DNA from: Trichobilharzia regenti
Lineage: Eukaryota; Platyhelminthes; Trematoda; Strigeidida; Schistosomatidae
Direction of reading: 5' to 3'
DNA: 64,000 nucleotides
Assembly (NCBI GenBank): GCA_944472135.2
Contig: OX235266.1
Coordinates: forward strand, 18,246,186 to 18,310,185
In this document: positions 39,772-51,700 of the stretch, piece by piece
Numbering within the stretch: the first letter of the stretch is position 1
How the letters are laid out: the number at the start of each line of letters is the position of its first letter
Position numbers and translations under genes: made by a program
Notes under the pieces: model-generated
What the model was told of the DNA's origin: nothing
Database searches by the model: none
What the model saw: the letters and a program-made list of their open reading frames with translations, nothing else

Positions 39772-42700
39772 CTGATTTATGTGTGTATGTAGCCTCCAAA
39801 GCCTCAGGATGGTCGGGGGTGGGTGCCTTGCGCTGCGGGTTGACCACCCCTCCGTACACCTCTTGAAATGCTCCCATATGACCGGGCGTCTTACATAGCC
39901 TCTCCTGAGGAAGTTCTACTCACTGCCTTCACGTGGCGGAGGTGTTTTTCACCAAAGTGAGAGGGCAAAAGCGTATGTCCGGCGCTCTTCACCGGATTGA
40001 CTGTCCATTGGATGACAGTCTAGGGGAGATGGCTAAACCCTGATTCCAAACCTCCAACGACTGGCGTATGAAGCTCACCGGAGGTCACCGGCAGACGTAT
40101 GGACAAAGGGCTTATTGGATGCCCTGGATGACTGGCCCCATTCTAAAAGGCGAATGAACCGGACTCCGGTCACCGGCTTCCAATGGATAGTGGACTCCCT
40201 ACTCCACTCCTGCTGCCTTGTAGGTCACACTTGGTTGTGTAAAGGCTAGAGCTGCACTCTCAAACAAAGGCCGAACGATGCTGGGGACATCACTCGTACC
40301 TCATTCCCATGAAACTTCATGGTTCATGAAGCCGGCTCATCCTCCCGTAGGAGACAGCCGAAGTAAAGTAAAGTGTGTGTATGTAGTGCGAAGAAGACGA
40401 ATATACGGGCGTATCCTAAAGTTTGTGGAAGCCTCAGCAGTTAGAAAGTTTAAACCACTTCTATGCATTCAAAGCAACAATTCGTCATCACACTAAACCT
40501 ACCTTTCTTGGTAAACTTTGTTTTGATACCATGCCAGCCAGGGTAGATGTACTATTACCTCTGTTATTTGGTTTAGTGGTCTTCATTGTTATTTTCACCT
40601 TTAATGTGTCCTTTTAACTTGACCTAAGTAGTCTATTTTCTCACCTCTTAACTTTTTATTAATTTCATATATACATATTTCGATGACAAGTCCGTGTGCA
40701 ATCAGATTGTTCGAAATTTGTTGCGCAAATACAATACACACATCAACGGATGTGTGTACTGTGTAGGAGTTCTCTCTGTGTCTTCCTTTACGAGTATGAG
40801 GTTGGCTCTGTCTTCCTCTGCGGCTATGAGGCATGGTTGTTGTAAGTGGTTTATCTCAAAATAGCTAGCTACCTTTGACCCCTGGTGTATACCGGGGTAG
40901 GGGGGTGGGGGTTATGATATAGTGATTAATAATGAGATTGGTCACACAGTTTTGTGTAACGAGAGTTAGTCAATCGATGAGGCTGTGTAGCTACTTCGAA
41001 TGAGATGACTAGGACACATGCTGCTCATGTGCCGAGCCACGTTGCCTCCCTTGACGTTTAATGTTAGCTGGCATAGGATAAAGATAGACGGTTTGATTCG
41101 AGGTATTCAGGGAGGTGTACACTGATTGGTTTGTCTTCTTCGAGATATTAAAAACCAGTGGCTTGAGATTATTGGTGATATGGATGAAAAAATCGTTCTC
41201 ATTGGCGCAGAGGTGCATTGACTCTTTATGACAACTCTTGTATCGCTTAAGCTGTCCTGTTTTTAGATGTAATTCATGCTGTCTCCAGTACGTTTTTGCG
41301 TGAATATTTTCAGAATAGTAAAGATTGATCAAAATTGTTGCGTGGGTGGCACAGCGGTTACGACGCTCGCCGACCATACACATATTCCGAGGTTCGATCT
41401 CCGACCGACGCACTCCTTTACCTCGCTAAGGTAGAAATAATCCTGGCAAAGAGGAGAGGTTGTGCATAAGGTGGGTTAGCAAACCCATCCTGTAAAAATA
41501 AACACTGCTCCAGAAACTTCAAGCCTCTACCTTGAAGCCCTATGTTTAACTGGGAACGTGAAGGAAAAAAAAGAAGATCAAAATTGTGAAGATCAGTTAG
41601 TTAAGACTGGCGGTTACATACTATGGATTAATAATAATCCACAATAATAGATCGTAATGGGAGGACAGTATAGAGGTAAATACTCAAGATGTTATTGATA
41701 ACTGATGGGTTTAGAATTCAGTCCATAGTAGAAGTTGGTGGATATTATATACACGGGAGAAGGCTCAGCGGCAACCACGCCTCAGATAACTATGCAGATG
41801 TTAGAGGTGATAAAGACACCAGTCATCATCAACTACTTCTCTACTTGGGGGTGCCATCGACAATTATACATCTCATCCAACAGTTGTACAACAATACTGC
41901 ACTTGCCAAGAAACTCACAGAATCCTTCCAAGAAGTGAAGACGGGAGTAAGACAAGCTGACTGGCTGCCTACTATTGCCAATGATTTTCCTGATTGCCAA
42001 CGGTAGATTGGATAATGCGACAGATAGACAATAGGCAACGAGAAAACAGGTATAAAATGGACTCACACAAAAAGAGACTTGGAGGATCTAGACTTCGCCG
42101 ATGATATAAATGTCTGATTTCCCACAAACTGGAAGATATGCAAATGAAAAGCAACAAGTTCGCGATAGAAGAAGCATCAAAGATAGGACTTCCTTCAGGT
42201 GAACATAGAGAAGACAGAGGTAGGTGATGAAGATTCCTGGGTAACAGCAGCAGCAACAACAACAACAGACAACAATCAGCGTAAATGTGAGGAACATGAC
42301 CAACCTGGGAAGCATTGTTTCAACTACAGGTTGACAGAACTGATGAGGATATCAAAGCGAGGATCGGGAAAGCTAGACAAGCTTTCATGACTCCTAAGTC
42401 TGTGTGGAGGTCAACACTCAGCACTCAGCATCAAAAATAAGATCCACATATTCAACTCCAATGTGAAATCAGTGCTGCCATACGGATCAGAGACTTGGTG
42501 CAACATAAAGAGCACCTCAAACAAACTACAGATTTTCATCAACAGCTAGCTGTCTTCGTTCAATACTACTCAAGATCAGATGGGCGGTTAGACAATATCT
42601 GCAACAGGGATCTCTGGCAAGGAGTGAACCAACCAGGAACCGATTATGCAACAAATAGGCAGGAGGAAATGCAGATGGATTGGCCATACTGTGAGGAAAA

Positions 42701-45700
42701 CCATCAAGTGACATCACTAGAAAAGCCATCGGTCGAGTGGAACCCAGCCGAAAGGGAAGCGGTGAGTTGGTCATCAGTGCGAGGATGAATTGGAGGAGGT
42801 CATGTGAAGAGAAGATGAAAACATGTGGGCAGACGTGGAGCCAGGTGAAAACTCTAGCAGAAAACCGAACGAAATGGAGACGTGCAACTGTAGCCCTATG
42901 TTCCTCTAGGAATCAAAGGAAATAATAATATTATCATCAATGGGAGAAATCTTAATGATGAAGTCATATCTTTCACATGCTTAGTCATTATTGTTTTAAT
43001 TACTGGAGGTGGGGTTAACATCGTCGGAAAAAACCAGTCAGAATCGGGAAAACGAAACAGGCGTTTATTACTGTGAAATTGGTCTGCATATCACTACAAC
43101 CAAGTTACATGATCCGAATTGTTAATACTAATTTCAAAATCACTCAGTATAATCCTATATCTCTTTGATAGACTTTACCTGGTGAGTCGCGAAGAAGCAT
43201 TTCCAACAGCCTTTTGCAGACTATTTCATCAAGTAATAACTTCACTTGATACTGAAGGAATCCCGACAGTCAATTAACATGTACACGAAAATGAAGATGG
43301 ATTCAACATACTATGAGGAGATATTCAAGTAACAGGCTCTCGAATGGAACCCGACGAGTTGGTCGATTGGAAGTGACATGGCAGGGGGATGCTGTGAAGA
43401 GGAAATTTAAGAAGCATGCGGGGTAGTCGTGGGTCCAACAGGCTGGCTGAAAGTGACTTCACAAAATTAGAGTACAATGGATTTGTGTCCTGTTGGAAGC
43501 CCTGTGTTGTTCTTCATTCAGAGCTATCTAAAAGAAATAATGAAATCATTGGAAAGAGTCTCTTCGCTAAACTACCTATTTGTTTTTCCATAATTCTAGC
43601 TGAGTGCTACTCATGTCTTTTATGAAGGTGTTCCTTTTTCTCTTTCTAATTCTTTGTGCTTTAGATAAAGAAGAACTCAAGATTAAATTGACTGAAATGA
43701 CTACACGAAATCAAGATTTAAAACAAAAAGTATGTGTGGTGTCATTTTATTTTGGTTATTATAAATAATTTCAGTTTTCAATGACCACTATTTACTAACT
43801 TGCATAAGCAGCACAGAGGTTAGGACACTCGCCGATCATGTACATGGTCCCGGATTTTAATCCCCGGCCGACGCACACCTGATATCAGTGATCGGCCTGC
43901 TAATATTTGGGCTAGCGATATCACATGCTTGGAGTTCTATACTTGTGTGGAATGAAGCTTTAATAAAATAAAAATAAATAAAATGCCTTATTGTCTTATT
44001 AGATGTTTTATATTGTAAGACGAATTCTGTGAAGTGACATTCTGACATTAAAGGAGGAAGTAGAGTTGTGAAAATGTGACTGGGTTGACTTAAGCATTTA
44101 GCTTTCAATTTGTAGATTTTTGGGTCTTGAACGCTGACTTACATACACCAGCCTTGTCAAACACCTGAGGAGTATCATCAGCCCTCACGAGCCCGGAACT
44201 GAAACAGGAATTAATAATGCCTAGGAGACAACCTCTGGAGGTCAAGTCACATAAAACCTCTTTGAAATGAATTTTGAAGTCGCGTTCTTATGAAGATCTT
44301 AATGTGGCAATATAAGTAAGAATTTGCACTTCTCGGGATCATCATTCTCCAGTATTTCCCCATAATAAAGAGCCAGCTGGGTTGTCAATGTAGTTGAAGA
44401 TTGAACGATGAATTCATGGTTGTTTGCTCAAACCCAACTGCCCCATATTTTCGCGGAGACATCAATACACCAGTCATCGTCTCATCGGTCGCTGTTCAAA
44501 AAGAGCGTAAAAACCGTCAGAAACCTTAGTTTATTATGCTGCTCATATGTTGGTGTTAGAATAAAGAATTCTCGAGTCGCCAATCGGTGTTTTGGTTTTT
44601 GCGTCCGTTAGTACTAAGCGTTTCTGAAAGGCTTCGAGGGACAGCGAGAGGCCCGGCGTAGCAAGAGCTGGGCATTAACGGTTTTTGAGACGTGATTGAT
44701 ATGGGTTGCTAGTTGTTGGAGAGGAACACCCTACTACTATTACAACCCTGGACACCAACAGTGCGACTTGACTCTCAGAACCTCAACGTAGTATAAGCGA
44801 ATTAGCCTGTGATGGTAGCGTCTATGCAAACTTTTCAGGTATGATTAAACCTGCATGAACATTCCCTCCAACCAGTGTAAGTCTTTGGGCTATTGTGCAG
44901 TATGCTTGTCTGACGTCAAGGTTGTGGCAGGCATATTTCAACGTAAAGTAGGAAGCCACGTAAACGACAGCACGATTATATTTCATATTAGATTATTTTC
45001 TTTGATATAGTACGCGGTAATACCTCTGTTATTACTTTTGACAAGTAGCTGTTACTTTGGTAATTAGGCTTGCATATTGCGATGACCCAGTGAGCTACAC
45101 TGACTGGAACTGAGGGTCCTACAGTCTTAAATAGCAGTTTGACTGAAAACAGCTACCATCATAGTGTAGGTCACTTTCGCTATGTTGGGTGGGTATTTGT
45201 GGATGGAGTCGTACTGCTGGTGAATAGGGAAGGATGTGACAGCAATTGCGGTGAGAGCTGACTACTAGCCGAAGTTGGTAGACAGTAATTTACGTCAATG
45301 TTTATATCCCCAATATTGGTCGTGAGAAAAACGGGAAGAAAGACTTTGCGTAGGCGGATACGGTTAGCATGTAGATGATATGACATTCAAGAATCAGCCA
45401 CAAAGATATGAAAGATTGACTTTCTGTGAGAAACAACCAATCAGAGGACTGTGTTTGTTTTCTTGAATAATCTATAATAATGTACATGAAAATATATAAA
45501 TATGTGTTGATTTCCTTAATAAACAATCTGTTTCCTGGCCCTTGTCTTCTCTTGTTGCAAGTAAGCTGTTCCCCTGGTATGATCAGTCGACCTTGAGAAG
45601 CGTACATCCTGATGTGTCTTGGATTGATCCATAGCCAGCGGTAATATGTTAATACGGACGCAATATCGAAAGTCATTTTAAATAGGTAGTGTCTGACCGG

Positions 45701-48700
45701 TCTTGCCCTTAGACTCTCTGTTTACTCAAGACTAATGCTCCCTCGTTTTCGGGTATCCCAAGAAAAAAATCAGCATCCATGATGTAAACAGGCGGAAAGT
45801 AATAATAAGCCTCAGGATGGTCGGGGGTGGGTGCCTTGCGCTGCGGGTTGACCACCCCTCCGTACACCTCTTGAAATGCTCCCATATGACCGGGCGTCTT
45901 ACATAGCCTCTCCTGAGGAAGTTCTACTCACTGCCTTCACGTGGCGGAGGTGTTTTTCACCAAAGTGAGAGGGCAAAAGCGTATGTCCGGCGCTCTTCAC
46001 CGGATTGACTGTCCATTGGATGACAGTCTAGGGGAGATGGCTAAACCCTGATTCCAAACCTCCAACGACTGGCGTATGAAGCTCACCGGAGGTCACCGGC
46101 AGACGTATGGACAAAGGGCTTATTGGATGCCCTGGATGACTGGCCCCATTCTAAAAGGCGAATGAACCGGACTCCGGTCACCGGCTCCCAATGGTTGGTG
46201 GACTCCCTACTCCACTCCTGCTGCCTTGTAGGTCACACTTGGTTGTGTAAAGGCTAGAGCTGCACTCTCAAACAAAGGCCGAACGATGCTGGGGACATCA
46301 CTCGTACCTCATTCCCATGAAACTTCATGAACTCTCTTACAAACAACATCAACCAAATTCCAGTACTGGTCCAACAACGTCGCCTTCGGTGGTTTGGCCA
46401 TGTTCTGCGCCGACCAGATGACGATCTGGCCAAATCAGTTCTAAATCCCTCGCCATTTCCATCTTGGCGATGTCGCAGGGGTGGACAGCTGAAAACATGG
46501 TTTGGTACAGTCAGTCAAGGCTGATATGGTGTGCCTGGGCTGGGGCTACAAACCGTCTACGGACTCCGTCTGTGGAACAAGAATTGGATAACCCTGTCGC
46601 AAAACCTTGCATCAGATCGCCGCGCCTGGGCAGCGATGATTCGAGATGTTCATGAAGCCGGCTCATCCTCCCGTCGGAGATAGCCGAAGTAAAGTAAATA
46701 AGTTTCATAGACACACCCCGCAGTCAGTACTAATACTGTTGTTGTATCTGACAAACATTTGAACCCTGTATTCAAAAAAATTCTTTGTGTCAAATTTTTT
46801 ATGCCTAAAATCGTTATGTCTCACTGCCCATATTGGCGATAAAGGGGGTGCAGTGGCTTAAGCACCTGAAGTTAACCCAGTGAGTCCCAGGCTCGAATAT
46901 TTCTCCCTCTTACTTCAGTGTTGGAAGGTGAATAGTATGATCCGTGATGGATCGAAGCCCAACAGATGAATAATCCGTTCCAGGTAAACAGGCTCAACTC
47001 AACTAACTACTCCTATCGAAATAGATAGAGCTAGTGTGAACCTTTCACCCAATCACTGTAAGCCATGTAGTCATAATACAGAGGCTTGTATCAGCTGCTT
47101 CACTCTCTTTACCGATATCGTGAAATGGTTATTAGTAGTATTAAATATCGATGTATATTTTCCATCCATTGTGTTCTAGCTGAAAAATTACGTCTTTGGG
47201 TTTTCAGTTAGAGCACCTTTCTAAAACCACCAGCGAGTACTGGGCAATTGTTGTTGCGTCCTTGTTTGATACTCTTCATCAGCAGGCACCTATGACTCAC
47301 TCTTGGGGGATTTAACCCATAACTTTCAGGTCATGGGGTTCACCTCTATCTTCCACCTTGTTTGTGATGTATAGCACTACTGCCGACAAATAACAACCGA
47401 AAATATCTGTCCTCACACACCCACCTGTGGTTACAAAGTTGCACCAGAACTTTGGGCAGCATCATCCTGTAGACAATTACTGTTTGGGTATTGGATTGAT
47501 TTTCTAGTGTTGTTGGTTTTTCAGGAAGTCGATTGATTTCGAGATTAAATCACGAAATTCCGTCATTCATCTGGTTGCCGGGGCGGAGGGGGGTATGTGG
47601 GGGTCACGCTCTCTGTCGCGAATTGGAAGAAGTTAGAGATTATATGCCGACCACTGGATTTTCTCCCGGTGGCCAAATGATCAACAAACGGTGATGGTGT
47701 TTTACTTGGTAAGATTGCGTGGCTAACATGACACTAGCCTTATCCTCCATCTATTTTCAGCCTTCTATTGGCTATGGCTGATGTTTTAAGAACACATCAA
47801 ACGGGAGTCGAGCCTAAACCTTAATCGTAGGGTAGGTGGTAAACGTTCCTAATACAACTAACCAACTATGTAATTATTATAGGCATAATTCTAAATTCCT
47901 TTGTGTTAATAACTCTAACAGTGTTGTACAGTAGTATTAACTGACGACGTTTCGAGCACAAACTATTGGTACTCATAATCATATCAAGGCACTACTGACA
48001 CAACTTTCTTGCTTCATTTATATACATGTGTTCAAACGGTTAGATATTGGAATAAAATAACTATCCTATAAAATTCATTAGAAAGATCAGTAAAGGCCAA
48101 AAGCAAAATAAAAATATTCGTAAAACTAGTAATGATAATATAAATAAGAGAGAATATAAGGCATCTACTGTTATGCCATATAAGGAAGGGACATCTGAGG
48201 CCCTACGTAGGATTCTTAATAAAGCAGGAATTGGGGTGGCATTCAAATCTACAAACTTACTCAGAGACAAGCTCTTTAGACTAAAAGGCCCGTTGGATCC
48301 AATTAAACAAAATAATATAATTTACAAAATACCCTGCAATGACTGTGAGGTCAACTACATAGGTCAAACTAGTAGGTCAGGGATAGTCAGATTATCAGAA
48401 CATAAGAATTTAGCCAAGGTAAGAATGGCTGACCCTGAAAAGATAAGTAATTTAGAAAAAAGCTCAGCTATTGCACTTCATTCAATAACAAACAACCACA
48501 CAATATGGTGGGATAAGGTTAAAATTCTAAAAAGTAATATAGGTAGGTGGAGAGAGAGGTTGATCACGGAATCCTTATTTATCGAGTCTACACCCAACAC
48601 ATGCAACAGAAATGACTCAATGCAAATACCAGAGATACGGAAGATATTATTACCACCAGTCAGTCAAATCAGAGGAGGATAATAAATAATCTTAAAACTC

Positions 48701-51700
48701 TATTTCAATTCAAGTACATCATAACATTCTAACATAAAAATTTATTATGACTATTAAAACACTTATCTTATTTCCCATCTGATTGTAATTGACCAATAAC
48801 ACTCGTATTATTATTTCTGAATGTACATTATCCTATATTGATTTTTATTTAGGTATCTAGTCAATTCCACACATGTATATAAATGAAGCAAGAAAGTTGT
48901 GTCAGTAGTGCCTTGATATGATTATGAGCAACAATAGTTTGTGCTCGAAAGGTGGTCATCAGTTAATATTACTTACTGTATAACAACACTGTGTGATTTA
49001 TTAGAATAAAATCTTATCCATAATGGAGTTATATTCTACCACCGCAGTGCCCAAGTTGTATACTTATATCCTCTCTGTATTTATTCTCGATTGCGCTTTT
49101 TCTTTTTGTTACAGTGTTCCATCCTTGCTGCTAAAGCTGAAGAAAGTGTCCATTTAAAAGATGAATTAGATATAGCCCGGGAAGAAGCGTCAACTGCACT
49201 CCGCCTATCAGCTACAATTGAACAATTACGCAAGCATGCTGATGAAGCAATCAGCCTACGTGCACGTTGTTCCCAACTAGAAACGGATAATCAAGTTTGT
49301 ATGCAACGATTGGCTGAATTAGAACAAGAAACACGATTGGGTGGGAAGATACGTTCTCAAGTCAAGGCACAACGTTTACAAGCTGAAGATGCCCAACTGG
49401 AAGCTAGTGAAGCTATCCGAAGAGCAGAATTAGCTGAACAAGAGTTGAATAGGCTTAGACAAGAATTGATAGCAACAAATCGTGAAAAAGAGGTAGATTA
49501 TTATTATTATGTTTCATTAAGTTTTTTTTCTATGGTTTGGTTTGTAAGGGTTAGTTATGTTTTCACGATTTGATCATGGATTGATATCATTTAGACATAA
49601 CCATTGAAGACCAGCCACAGGGAGTACTGGACAGCTTCTGTTTCATCCGCCTGGTTTGGAATCGTCGGTAGTACGCACCCACTGCCAGGGTAAGAACCCA
49701 GGACCTTCTGATTGCAAGGCGAGCTAACTGGCGCGTATACCATTCACCCACTGTGACTCGATTCAATGGCCACTGTATGAATTCTAACTTCTACCAATTC
49801 ATGATTTAGCGCGACCCCAATCAGTGTCGTCGGTGGGACATCCATCCTCACACGTGACATCTGGATGGAGCTCACTGGTCATGACTTCTCACTAGAACTG
49901 ACTCCAGGAAACTCCATCCTGTAATAAGTCAGTAGCGAGCATCAGGTTAATTTTGTATAGTTTTGGTTTGTAAGGGTTATTGGATGGGTGGTTGCATGGG
50001 CTATGCAACAAACTGGTGAGTGCGGAGACCGATAAACCAATAAAAATGACTCTAGAAGACTTAGACTACTTTGTGGAAGCAGGAAGCCTTGGACACCATC
50101 TAGGTTTCATGCTAGTTGGCACTCACCAGTCAGCAGGGCGAATCTGAAACCACCTCGAAGGAACTCATGTCCTATCTGAGATTCAATCCCTCGTCACCCA
50201 GTGAATACTGCAGTCAAAGATGCTACCATTGAGCTACTTGGCCTTCGTACCGATTGCCTCAAACCATCTAATATCATCAAATCAATGTGCACCGTGATGG
50301 CGAGCTACCTAGTGGAATAGTGGCCACATTGCAAACCTGACTGACAGAATTCAGTCTGCATCAAAGAAAGGACTAGACACATCACACTAGTTACTGATTA
50401 GTGTCCAATCAAAGTATCTAATACACTCCTATAGGAGTTCAAAAGCAAGGCCGAATAGCTGGCTCAGTGGTAACGTCTCTGAATGCAGTATTCACTGAGT
50501 GACGCGGGTTCGAATCTCAGAAGGCACATGAGTTCCTTCAATGTGGTTGCAGACACGCCTTGCTAACTGGCTGATGAGTGCAACTAGCACGAAGCCTAGG
50601 TTGTGTCGAAGGCTCCCTGTGGCCGATTGCCTCCAACCATCTCATATTAACCAAGTAGCTATCGCTCTACAAATATATCAAACGAAATGGAATTAAATTG
50701 GACATTCGCTTAGGAGGTCGTTGGGTAGCATCATGCGTGCCAGGAAGTCCCTCGTGGGGAGGCCAAATAGGAAATGATGAGTTGGATATTGGTACATGGA
50801 TGATATGGAGGAGACTGTGTCGGGAGGTGATGAGAAGTTATGGACAATCGTGGAGCCCACTAAGAAGGACTACCAAGGACAGGATGAAATAGAGACGTGC
50901 TGCTTGGGGGTGGGGTGGGACCGGAGGGAATAATAATGCACCTCTAACTTCTGTCAGTTCCACGATGTATTGCATCACTGTCAACCTATGTTATCAATGA
51001 GTATCTGCTTTATGTCTATAATGGTCGACCCTACCACCGATCTCGACTTCTCCTTAGAACTCTAGGAACATCTCCCTCTTATAGTCACGGATGAACAGGC
51101 TGAACAGCTTATAGCGCCCCAGGTACATGATATACTCTGTTGTTCTAGGTAACTGAGTAGTGAGTTGAGTCTTTTATTTGTTTGATTTATTAAAATCAAT
51201 ATGTCTTTGAGTTCTCTCGCATATATATATGTATTTTGTCTTCCTTCTTATTTATCGATACAAAATGATGAGTGAAATGAACAGTTTACAAAAAAGCGGG
51301 CTTTTCGTTGAAGAATGTGCTTATCTTTACTCACTTTTTATGAAAATTTTGATGATGACCTGACATTCATTATGCTATGCGTGTGTGTGTGTTACCCCCA
51401 CGGTCTTGGTGGCGTTGAATGTTTTGTATTTAAAATCAATTTTAAACATTCAATTTTCTTTTTCTGTTTCTTCCTTGATTAAATCAACAATCTGTGTTTG
51501 TTTGTTAATTGATTCGATTAGTTGACTATCAAACTCTTAAAATTCTATACTACATCGACACCTAGTTTAAAAATAGGAAGTGAAGTGGTTGGTGGAGCAC
51601 GTTGACCGCTTCACTTATTTGGGAAGTACCATCAGCCAGTGCCAACGGGTTGATCTCTGACGAAATCTCAACACGAATACAGGGGGCTCGTTTCGCATTT

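Noticed and set aside
48173..48682. Stand-alone host GIY-YIG nuclease gene
   Set aside because: Flanked by PLE inverted tails and matching PLE blocks in order; the RT part is simply truncated.
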